DNA from: Actinomycetes bacterium
Lineage (GTDB): Bacteria; Actinomycetota; Acidimicrobiia; Acidimicrobiales; RAAP-2
DNA length: 9,783 nt
Assembly (NCBI GenBank): GCA_021795095.1
Contig: JAJYPU010000066.1
Span: 1 to 9,783 of the forward strand
Reading direction: 5' to 3'
Part shown: one piece after another, positions 1-5,152 of the stretch
Numbering within the stretch: position 1 is the stretch's first letter
Layout of the letters: every line of letters begins with the position of its first letter
Notes under the pieces: generated by a model
What the model saw: the letters and a program-made list of their open reading frames with translations, nothing else
Databases searched by the model: none
Told to the model about the DNA's origin: nothing
Translations under genes and position numbers: made by a program

Positions 1-684
1 GACTCCCCGGCCGTGCGTAAGGAGTTGCACGCCCAGGCGCCGAAGGCCTTCCCCAACGTGGCCTGGTACACGGGTGACAACATCGAGATGGCCTTCGGAC
101 AGGGTGCCACGGCACTCACGCCGATCGCACTGGCTGACGCTTACGCGACGTTCGCCAACGGGGGAACACGGTACGCGCCAGAGGTGGCGGCCGGAATCCT
201 CAGCCCCTCGGGCAAGGTGATCCGACGGTACGCGCCGAGGGTGCTGGGCCACGTCCACCTGACCCCGGCCATCCGTGCGCCGATCCTCCAGGGTCTGTAC
301 GGCGTCATCAACAATCCACGTGGAACGGGCTACTACCCCTTCCACCAGAACGCCACGTTCTCGCTCAGTGCCTTCCCGCTCGCCGGTAAGACGGGAACTG
401 CGTCGAACGCGCCGGGTATGGAACCGAACTCGCTGTTCGTCGGCTTCGGACCGGTGAACCGACCCAAGTACGTGGTGGTCTGCGTGATCGGCGAGGGCGG
501 CTACGGTGCCAACGCCGCAGCCCCCGTGGTCGCCAAGGCCTTCAACTACCTGGTCGCCCACCCCATTCGGCCCGTGTCCATGACGCCGAAGTTGACCCTG
601 CCGGCCTCGACGACGACCACGACCACGATTCACGCGGGTACGACCACGACCACGCTCAAGCCGACGACGGGAGCACAGGGATAG
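1..684 (+). CDS. mrdA: Penicillin-binding protein, PBP2 (MrdA)-type transpeptidase, C-terminal part
   Basis: This is the 3' part of a class B penicillin-binding protein, the D,D-transpeptidase that cross-links peptidoglycan outside the membrane. The frame is open to the left edge, so the true start and the SxxK and SxN motifs lie outside the window. Visible are the conserved stretch GDNIEMAFGQG followed by LTPIALADAYATFANGG (bases about 73-162), the KTG box in AGKTGTAS (Lys-Thr-Gly at 388-396), and the closing NSLFVGFGP strand. The GQG...TP...A.AYA.FANGG pattern resembles elongation PBP2 more than FtsI, and a PBP2 gene near an RNase E/G gene fits the mre-mrd type of cluster. After the catalytic domain comes a tail with two runs of threonine, probably a disordered extracellular extension. 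The family assignment is firm; PBP2 rather than another class B enzyme is likely but not proven from this fragment. Confidence 0.85.
   Translation, partial: DSPAVRKELHAQAPKAFPNVAWYTGDNIEMAFGQGATALTPIALADAYATFANGGTRYAPEVAAGILSPSGKVIRRYAPRVLGHVHLTPAIRAPILQGLYGVINNPRGTGYYPFHQNATFSLSAFPLAGKTGTASNAPGMEPNSLFVGFGPVNRPKYVVVCVIGEGGYGANAAAPVVAKAFNYLVAHPIRPVSMTPKLTLPASTTTTTTIHAGTTTTTLKPTTGAQG
613..654 (+). repeat. 15-bp direct repeat encoding threonine runs
   Basis: The 15-mer ACGACCACGACCACG occurs at 613-627 and again at 640-654, in the same reading frame, and encodes the two Thr-rich runs in the PBP tail. It is a low-complexity coding repeat with alternating ACG and ACC codons, likely to vary in copy number by slippage. 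It is not a regulatory or CRISPR repeat. Confidence 0.8.
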
Positions 685-727
685 TCGGAATTTGCGCTGA
701 ACGGTGTAACGTGGACGCGTGGGGCGT

Positions 728-748
728 CGCTGTACAAGTTGTACGGCG
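728..748. repeat. Inverted repeat centred on GTACAA-G-TTGTAC
   Basis: GTACAA at 732-737 is the exact reverse complement of TTGTAC at 739-744, with one central base. The symmetry continues outward as CGC/GCG with one mismatch, which would be a G-U pair in RNA. It could be a transcription-factor operator or the first hairpin of the rne leader. Confidence 0.6.
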
Positions 749-764
749 CGCGTGAGAACGCAAC

Positions 765-791
765 ACTCGCGACGGTGTACCCCTCGCGAGT
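765..791. repeat. 8-bp perfect inverted repeat, potential hairpin
   Basis: ACTCGCGA at 765-772 pairs perfectly with TCGCGAGT at 784-791 around an 11-base loop. No U-run follows, so it is not an intrinsic terminator. It lies about 190 bases before the rne start. Confidence 0.6.
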
Positions 792-860
792 AGGTATCGA
801 GGACATCGTGGATCAACCCAGCGCATCGGCACTGCTGAGACTACGGACTCTCGTCTTCGG

Positions 861-876
861 GGCGATTGGAATCGCC
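861..876. repeat. 7-bp palindrome with 2-base centre
   Basis: GGCGATT at 861-867 and AATCGCC at 870-876 are perfect reverse complements separated by GG. The compact symmetry suits either a repressor-type binding site or a short RNA hairpin in the rne leader. Confidence 0.55.
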
Positions 877-933
877 ACGTACGCTTTCGCCCCCGATTCC
901 GCCATGGCCTCGCCGTGGACGGATCGTCGAACC

Positions 934-952
934 GACCACTATCCCTGTGGTC
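934..952. repeat. 6-bp inverted repeat just before the rne Shine-Dalgarno
   Basis: GACCAC at 934-939 pairs with GTGGTC at 947-952 around a 7-base loop. It ends 16 bases before the AAGGAG at 969-974. A hairpin here would sit next to the ribosome landing site without hiding it. Confidence 0.5.
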
Positions 953-968
953 AGGAAAAACAGAACTC

Positions 969-974
969 AAGGAG
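969..974 (+). promoter_or_regulatory. Shine-Dalgarno AAGGAG fixing the rne start
   Basis: AAGGAG lies 8 bases before the GTG at 983. This decides the start, because the frame is open further upstream to a TTG at 866 that has no ribosome binding site and would add 39 residues unlike the family. A GTG at 974 overlaps the Shine-Dalgarno itself. Confidence 0.8.
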
Positions 975-982
975 TGTCCGTC

Positions 983-2584
983 GTGAGCGACGAGAACAAG
1001 AGCCCCGTCCCAGTAACTGGTCCCCGCATCGGCGACACCCGGCCCGCACCGCAGATTGGCGATACGAGGCCGAGTTCGTCGAGCGGCACTAACGGCTCGG
1101 CCCCATCGGGCCAGGTCGGAGCGGCCAACGGCGCGCGCCGACGCCGCGGCGGTCGCGGGCGTGGTCAAGGTGGACAAGGTGGTCAAAGCGGACGGCCCGC
1201 CGCGAGCGGGCGACCCGTCGAGGCTCCCGTCGAGGCGTCGGCCCCCGACGTCGGTGACGGGGCGGGTCAGCGTACCCGTGGTCGGCGTCGCCGTGGTGGC
1301 GAGCGCAAGACACGGGCCCAGGGCCGGTACCTGATGTGTGTGCACACCACCAGGGAGGCGACCCACATCGCGACCCTTGAGGGTCGTTCCATGGTGGAGT
1401 ACACCGTGGCCAAAGCGGCCGATGAGACGCTCCAGATCGACGGCAATATCTATGTCGGACGGATCCAGAACGTGTTGCCGGGCATGGAACTGGCGTTCGT
1501 CGATATCGGGATCCCCAAGAACGCCGTGCTCTACCGCGGTGACGTGACCTTTGACGACGACGACGTCGACGGTGCCCCGACGAACAACAAGCGGATCGAG
1601 GAGATGATCCGGGCGGGGCAGACCATCGTCTGCCAGGTCACGAAGAACGCTATTGGGGCCAAGGGCGCACGCTTGACCCAGGAGGTCTCGCTGCCCGGAC
1701 GATTCGCGGTCCTGGTCCCGAACTCATCGACGGTCGGGATCTCCAAGCGCCTCGCCGACGGCGAACGGCGCCGGCTGCGCAAAATCATCGACGAGGTCAA
1801 ACCCCAACGGCACGGTGTGATCATCCGAACCGCCGCGGAAGGGGTGAGCGCCGAGGACCTCGCACGCGACGTCGCGTCCCTCGCCGAAAAGTGGGACGCC
1901 ATCGAGGCCGAGGTGGCCAAGTCCAACCAGCCACGGCTCATCTACCGCGACCTCGACCTCGCAGTGCGGGTGCTGCGCGAGGAGTTGAACGACGACTACC
2001 GCGGCGTGCTCATTGACGACCGCGACCTCTACGAGAAGGTCCGCGAATACGTGCTCGCGGTCAACCCCGAGTTGGCGGACCGCATCGAGTACTACGACCG
2101 TTCGACTGAGGACCTCCCGCTCTTCGAACGTTATTTCGTGCACGAACAGCTCCACCGAGCCCTGGACCGCAAGGTCTTCCTGCCGTCGGGCGGCTCGCTC
2201 ATCATCGAGCGGACCGAGGCCCTGACGGTTGTCGACGTGAACACGGGCAAGAACGTCGGCAAGACGAACCTCGAAGAGACGGTCTTTCGAAACAATCTCG
2301 AGGCGGCCGAGGAGGTCGCGCGACAGCTTCGCCTGCGTGACATCGGTGGAATCATCGTCATCGACTTCATCGACATGGAGTCCAAGGCCAACCGGGACGC
2401 GGTGGCCTCGGCCCTGCGACAGGCGCTCTCGCGCGATAAGACGCGCACGCAGGTCTTTGACATCTCCGAACTGGGTCTCGTGGAAATGACCCGCAAGCGG
2501 GTCAACGAGGGGCTCCTCGAGTCGGTGTCGAGCGTCTGCACGGTCTGCGACGGCCGTGGATTCGTTCTCTCGACCGGTCTGTAA
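983..2584 (+). CDS. rne: Ribonuclease E/G family endoribonuclease, short form
   Basis: A 533-residue RNase E/G, the endonuclease that processes rRNA precursors and starts mRNA decay. Residues 1 to about 115 are a Gly/Arg-rich, probably disordered extension (RRRRGGRGRG near 52-61, RGRRRRGG near 99-106, and the motif IGDTRP repeated near 16-21 and 25-30). The conserved part begins near RYLMCVHTTREATHIA, with an S1-like segment around GNIYVGRIQNVLPGMELAFV. Arg282-Thr283 in GVIIRTAAEG match the 5'-sensor pair. The metal-binding aspartates are Asp418 in VVDVNTGKN and Asp461 in IVIDFIDME, and the zinc link is Cys519-x-x-Cys522. The spacings of 43 and 58 residues equal those of E. coli RNase E (303/346/404). 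The protein ends 11 residues after Cys522, so the small C-terminal domain is missing. It is 41 bases upstream of rplU, the standard actinobacterial arrangement. Confidence 0.93.
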   Translation: MSDENKSPVPVTGPRIGDTRPAPQIGDTRPSSSSGTNGSAPSGQVGAANGARRRRGGRGRGQGGQGGQSGRPAASGRPVEAPVEASAPDVGDGAGQRTRGRRRRGGERKTRAQGRYLMCVHTTREATHIATLEGRSMVEYTVAKAADETLQIDGNIYVGRIQNVLPGMELAFVDIGIPKNAVLYRGDVTFDDDDVDGAPTNNKRIEEMIRAGQTIVCQVTKNAIGAKGARLTQEVSLPGRFAVLVPNSSTVGISKRLADGERRRLRKIIDEVKPQRHGVIIRTAAEGVSAEDLARDVASLAEKWDAIEAEVAKSNQPRLIYRDLDLAVRVLREELNDDYRGVLIDDRDLYEKVREYVLAVNPELADRIEYYDRSTEDLPLFERYFVHEQLHRALDRKVFLPSGGSLIIERTEALTVVDVNTGKNVGKTNLEETVFRNNLEAAEEVARQLRLRDIGGIIVIDFIDMESKANRDAVASALRQALSRDKTRTQVFDISELGLVEMTRKRVNEGLLESVSSVCTVCDGRGFVLSTGL

Positions 2585-2610
2585 TCGAAGTTGGCCCGTC
2601 CGTTATCGAC

Positions 2611-2616
2611 TAGTAT
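2611..2616 (+). promoter_or_regulatory. Candidate -10 element for rplU-rpmA
   Basis: TAGTAT fits the TANNNT -10 pattern and ends 9 bases before the rplU ATG. Only a weak -35 candidate (TTGGCC at 2591-2596, spacer 14) is present. Transcription from here would start within about 3 bases of the ATG, giving a leaderless or nearly leaderless message. rplU has no good Shine-Dalgarno, which agrees with this. Read-through from rne is also possible. Confidence 0.45.
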
Positions 2617-2625
2617 GGAAACCCT

Positions 2626-2937
2626 ATGTACGCCGTTATCCGAGTAGGCACATCCCAGGAACGAGTCACCGAGGGCCAGGTGGTCCGCGTCGACTTACGT
2701 TCCGAAGAGGTTGGTGCCGATGTTCAGTTCGTACCCGTCATGCTGGTAGATGGCGATCAGGTCATTGCCGGACCCGCGCTGAAGGGCACGACCGTCACCG
2801 GTCGGATCATCGGTGGCGAAAAGGGACCCAAGATCCGAGCGCTGACCTACAAGGCCAAGGCCAACCAGCGCAAGCGCTGGGGCCACCGCCAGCACTATTC
2901 GACCGTCGAGATCACCTCGATCACGACGAACGCCTAA
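2626..2937 (+). CDS. rplU: 50S ribosomal protein L21
   Basis: A 103-residue L21, the usual length. L21 binds 23S rRNA in the large subunit. It starts MYAVIRVGTSQERVTEG, continues with VPVMLVDGDQVIAGP, and ends with the basic segment KANQRKRWGHRQHY followed by VEITSI, all typical of the family. The ATG at 2626 begins the family's standard N-terminus. No clear Shine-Dalgarno precedes it; the -10-like TAGTAT close upstream suggests near-leaderless initiation. Its stop codon overlaps the Shine-Dalgarno of rpmA, so the two ribosomal genes are very probably co-transcribed and translated together. Confidence 0.97.
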   Translation: MYAVIRVGTSQERVTEGQVVRVDLRSEEVGADVQFVPVMLVDGDQVIAGPALKGTTVTGRIIGGEKGPKIRALTYKAKANQRKRWGHRQHYSTVEITSITTNA

Positions 2938-2946
2938 GGAGCGAGC

Positions 2947-3198
2947 ATGTCAAAGACTAAAGGTGGTGGATCGACCCGAAACGGTCGCGACTCCAATGCC
3001 CAGCGCCTCGGCGTGAAGACCTTCGACGGTACGGCGGTCAAGCCGGGCAGCATCATCATTCGCCAACGCGGCACCCAGTTTCACCCCGGCCGCAACGTGG
3101 GGATCGGCAAGGACGACACCCTGTTCGCCCTGGCCGAGGGAACCGTGAAGTTTGGGTTCCGCGGCGGACGCAAACTGGTCGACGTCCTGGCTGAATAA
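2947..3198 (+). CDS. rpmA: 50S ribosomal protein L27
   Basis: An 83-residue L27, whose N-terminal tail reaches towards the peptidyl transferase centre. The sequence [21 protein letters not shown] and the later [26 protein letters not shown] are family hallmarks. The start is set by AAGGAG at 2936-2941, which overlaps the rplU stop and lies 5 bases before the ATG. The N-terminus has no cleavable extension of the kind found in Firmicutes. It is the last gene before the terminator at 3215-3256. Confidence 0.97.
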   Translation: MSKTKGGGSTRNGRDSNAQRLGVKTFDGTAVKPGSIIIRQRGTQFHPGRNVGIGKDDTLFALAEGTVKFGFRGGRKLVDVLAE

Positions 3199-3214
3199 CG
3201 GACACGCAGTAGGA

Positions 3215-3256
3215 CAAAGAAAAACCCCCGGGCGGTCGCCCGGGGGTTTTTCTTTG
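3215..3256. terminator. Bidirectional intrinsic terminator between rpmA and hup
   Basis: A 19-bp perfect stem (3215-3233 with 3238-3256) closes a GGTC tetraloop. The inner part is GC-only (CCCCCGGGC with GCCCGGGGG). It is flanked by AAAAA on the left and TTTTT on the right, which also pair to lengthen the stem. The symmetry gives a GC hairpin followed by a T-run on both strands, so it can stop rpmA transcription from the left and hup transcription from the right. Its place between two convergent genes supports this. Confidence 0.93.
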
Positions 3257-3268
3257 CAACAGGAAGTT

Positions 3269-3544
3269 CTATCCCTTGACAGCCTTTTTGAAGGTTGAGC
3301 CAATGGAGACCTTCGGGGCCTTCGAAGCGGCGACCTGGATGGCCTCACCGGTCTGGGGGTTGCGGGCGGTCCGAGCCTTGCGCTGGACCCGCTCGAACGA
3401 CAGGAAGCCCGACAGCACGATCTTCTCGCCATTCGACACGTTCTTCACGACGACGTCTTCAAAGGCCTTCAGCACCTCGGCTACCGTGTTCTTGGCTGCG
3501 CCACTCTCGGCAGCAATTGCATCTACCAACTCGGCCTTGTTCAC
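3269..3544 (-). CDS. hup: DNA-binding protein HU
   Basis: A 91-residue HU, a nucleoid protein that dimerises and bends DNA. It begins MNKAELVDAIAAESG, the classic start, and carries the HU signature region GFLSF..V.RKARTARNPQTGE, with the DNA-intercalating proline at Pro63 in RNPQTGE. It ends KVSIGSTFKKAVKG. The length is that of the plain bacterial HU; there is no lysine/alanine-rich C-terminal extension as in mycobacterial HupB. The start is GTG, 7 bases after a Shine-Dalgarno (AAGGAG on the minus strand, plus positions 3552-3557). It converges with rpmA and diverges from the aminotransferase gene, so it is a single-gene unit. Confidence 0.96.
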   Translation of the reverse strand: MNKAELVDAIAAESGAAKNTVAEVLKAFEDVVVKNVSNGEKIVLSGFLSFERVQRKARTARNPQTGEAIQVAASKAPKVSIGSTFKKAVKG

Positions 3545-3604
3545 CGGTCGACTCCTTACTCTTCACTAAATCGGACTGGGGATTCCCAGCAACCGGAGCC
3601 ATCT

Positions 3605-3642
3605 TTATCGAAGAAACGTTGATATTTAGGGATTTTCGATAA
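3605..3642. repeat. Spaced 8-bp inverted repeat TTATCGAA / TTCGATAA
   Basis: TTATCGAA at 3605-3612 and its exact reverse complement TTCGATAA at 3635-3642 are 30 bases apart start to start, close to three helical turns. That puts both arms on the same DNA face. A paired operator for a regulator of hup or the aminotransferase gene is plausible; the regulator is unknown. Confidence 0.5.
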
Positions 3643-3673
3643 GTTTTCCCTGAGACGCTGTGGGTTGGACGGG

Positions 3674-3687
3674 CATAAACCCTTATG
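3674..3687. repeat. Short inverted repeat CATAA-ACCC-TTATG
   Basis: CATAA at 3674-3678 and TTATG at 3683-3687 are perfect reverse complements with a 4-base spacer. It ends 62 bases upstream of the aminotransferase start, a usual distance for an activator or repressor site. The arms are short, so chance is possible. Confidence 0.35.
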
Positions 3688-3736
3688 AGAACTGCTATTT
3701 GCGCATTTCGGGCCCCGGCGCCCCCGAGCGCCCCTC

Positions 3737-3742
3737 TACGAT
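3737..3742 (+). promoter_or_regulatory. -10 element of a leaderless promoter for the aminotransferase gene
   Basis: TACGAT fits TANNNT and ends exactly 6 bases before the ATG at 3749, so the transcript would begin at or next to the start codon. No Shine-Dalgarno precedes the ATG and no recognisable -35 lies 17 bases upstream. The same arrangement recurs before obgE and proA. Confidence 0.6.
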
Positions 3743-3748
3743 GGCCAG

Positions 3749-5122
3749 ATGCAGACCATAAACCGCACCCGTCTCGCCACCCTGCTCGCCGCCGAGGTCG
3801 AGCGATACGGGCGTGAACACCCGACCTCGCGGCGCCTCCACGACGACGCGAACCATCTTTTCGGGCGCGTGCCGATGACTTGGATGAGCAAGTGGGCGGG
3901 CGGTTTCCCGCTCGGGTTCGCGACGGCGCACGGCGCGACGATTACTGACCTTGATGGCCACGAGCTCGTCGACTTCGCGTTGGGGGACACCGGTGCGATG
4001 GCCGGACACTCGCCGGCACCCTTGGTGCGAGCCGTGAACGAACGCCTGGGGGTCCTCGGCGGGGCGACGACCATGTTGCCCAACGAGGATGCCCAGTGGG
4101 TCGCCACCGAACTGCATCGACGCTTCGGACTCGACCAATGGTCATTCACACTCTCAGCGACCGACGCCAACCGGTGGCTGCTGCGCCTCGTGCGACTGGT
4201 GACGAAACGGCCCAAGATACTGGTGTTCTCCTACAGTTACCACGGGTCGGTCGACGAGTCCTTCGTCATCGTCGGGGCCGACGGCCGGGCGCGATCGCGG
4301 CCCGGCAACGTCGCGCCGGCGGTCGATCCGACGATGACGACCCGCGTCGTCGAGTTCAACGACCTGGCCTCGCTCGAGCGCGAACTTGCCGCCGGCGACG
4401 TCGCCGCCGTGCTCACGGAGCCGGCGATGACCAACATTGGGATCGTGCTGCCCGAGACCGGCTTCCTCGAGGGGGTGCGCGCCCTCTGTGACCAGAGTGG
4501 CACACTCCTGATCATCGACGAGACCCACACCTTCTCAGCGGGTCCGGGGGGCGCGACCCGGCGCTTCGGGTTGCGCCCGGACGCGCTCACGATCGGCAAG
4601 TCGCTCGGTGGGGGCGTGGCGTGCGGGGCGTACGGGCTCACCCAGGAGCTGGCCGATCGCGTGTTCGAGGCGGTCGCCGAGGGCGACGACCTCGCGGACA
4701 TCGTGGACGTCGGCGGGGTCGGTGGCACCCTCGCGGGGAACCCGCTCAGTCTGGCCGCGATGCGCGCGGTGCTCGGCGAGGTGCTCACCGACGAGGCCTT
4801 CGAGGCGATGGAGGCACTCGCGACCACCTTCGCCGACGGTGTCCAGTCCACCATCGCCGCGCACGACCTGCCCTGGTCGGTCAGCCAGCTCGGCGCTCGG
4901 TGCGAGTATCGCTTCGCTAGCCCCGCACCGGTGACCGGTGGCGCGTCCGCCGCGAGCGCCGACCCGCTTCTTGAGGACTACCTGCACCTCTTCGGGGTCA
5001 ACCGGGGGGTCCTCTTGACCCCCTTTCACAACATGGCCCTGATGTGTCCGGCCACGACCGCCGACGACGTCGCATTGCACCAGCGGGTCTTTGACGAGGC
5101 CGTTGGCGCACTGGTTGGCTAG
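3749..5122 (+). CDS. Class III PLP-dependent aminotransferase, substrate unknown
   Basis: A 457-residue fold-type I PLP enzyme of the class III (HemL/ornithine aminotransferase-like) group, probably cytosolic. The N-terminal ITDLDGHELVDFALGDTGAMAGH is typical of the group, followed by SATDANRW (residues 136-143), YHG (164-166), LTEPAMTNIG (about 222-231), Asp257 in LLIIDETHT, which binds the pyridine nitrogen, and Lys284 in TIGKSLGGG, the Schiff-base lysine. The 27-residue gap between Asp257 and Lys284 fits HemL-like enzymes. Automated annotation may call it glutamate-1-semialdehyde aminomutase. However, SATDANR replaces the GTEA motif of HemL, and no haem genes are nearby, so a general amino-donor transaminase is more likely. 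It probably has its own leaderless promoter and lies between hup and obgE, where other actinobacteria usually have nothing. Confidence 0.88.
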   Translation: MQTINRTRLATLLAAEVERYGREHPTSRRLHDDANHLFGRVPMTWMSKWAGGFPLGFATAHGATITDLDGHELVDFALGDTGAMAGHSPAPLVRAVNERLGVLGGATTMLPNEDAQWVATELHRRFGLDQWSFTLSATDANRWLLRLVRLVTKRPKILVFSYSYHGSVDESFVIVGADGRARSRPGNVAPAVDPTMTTRVVEFNDLASLERELAAGDVAAVLTEPAMTNIGIVLPETGFLEGVRALCDQSGTLLIIDETHTFSAGPGGATRRFGLRPDALTIGKSLGGGVACGAYGLTQELADRVFEAVAEGDDLADIVDVGGVGGTLAGNPLSLAAMRAVLGEVLTDEAFEAMEALATTFADGVQSTIAAHDLPWSVSQLGARCEYRFASPAPVTGGASAASADPLLEDYLHLFGVNRGVLLTPFHNMALMCPATTADDVALHQRVFDEAVGALVG

Positions 5123-5140
5123 GGCTCGGTGACGGGCTCG
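5122..5140 (+). repeat. Tandem GGGCTCG direct repeat before the obgE promoter
   Basis: GGGCTCG occurs at 5122-5128 and 5134-5140, 12 bases apart. The second copy touches the -10 element of obgE. It may be a binding site overlapping the promoter, or simply chance in GC-rich DNA. Confidence 0.3.
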
Positions 5141-5146
5141 TAGGAT
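5141..5146 (+). promoter_or_regulatory. -10 element of a leaderless promoter for obgE
   Basis: TAGGAT ends exactly 6 bases before the GTG at 5153. No Shine-Dalgarno is present, so the likely message starts at the GTG. This promoter would also serve proB, which overlaps obgE. Confidence 0.6.
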
Positions 5147-5152
5147 TGGCGG

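Larger units (their letters stand above)
685..982 (+). promoter_or_regulatory. Structured 298-base leader upstream of the RNase E/G gene
   Basis: There is no convincing gene between the PBP stop and the rne start. The interval holds four perfect or near-perfect inverted repeats (728-748, 765-791, 861-876, 934-952). No strong -35/-10 pair is evident, and TAACGT at 707-712 is only a weak -10 candidate. If transcription starts near the left end, the rne mRNA would carry a 5' leader of more than 200 bases with several hairpins. E. coli rne also has a long structured 5' UTR, through which RNase E limits its own synthesis. A comparable role here is an inference from position and structure alone. 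Confidence 0.5.
3545..3748. promoter_or_regulatory. Divergent, AT-rich intergenic region between hup and the aminotransferase gene
   Basis: This 204-base region drives hup leftwards and the aminotransferase rightwards. Bases 3601-3650 are about 32% GC (16 of 50), much lower than the genes around them. It contains a 5-bp hairpin CTGGG-GATT-CCCAG at 3576-3589 in the probable hup leader, a spaced inverted repeat at 3605-3642 and a second one at 3674-3687. I could not fix a -35/-10 pair for hup. No gene is seen inside. Confidence 0.6.

Noticed and set aside
607..670. Short repeated units suggesting a CRISPR-like or microsatellite array
   Set aside because: The repeats are in frame, encode Thr runs inside the PBP, and have no regular spacers.
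765..791. Possible intrinsic terminator after the PBP gene
   Set aside because: The stem is GC-containing and perfect, but there is no following T-run and the loop is 11 bases.
866..982. Upstream extension of rne from TTG 866
   Set aside because: No Shine-Dalgarno, the start falls inside the 861-876 palindrome, and the GTG at 983 has a well-placed AAGGAG.
739..1092. Plus-strand open frame (117 codons from TTG, or shorter from GTG 808 with a nearby GAGGA) with a hydrophobic stretch resembling a signal peptide
   Set aside because: More than 100 bases overlap the rne coding start, the second half is an Arg-rich shadow of the rne frame, and the leader hairpins lie inside it. No family likeness is recognised.
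656..1366. 236-codon minus-strand open frame opposite the PBP end, leader and rne start
   Set aside because: It is low-complexity Arg/Ser/Thr-rich sequence from the opposite strand of a GC-rich region, with no family likeness.
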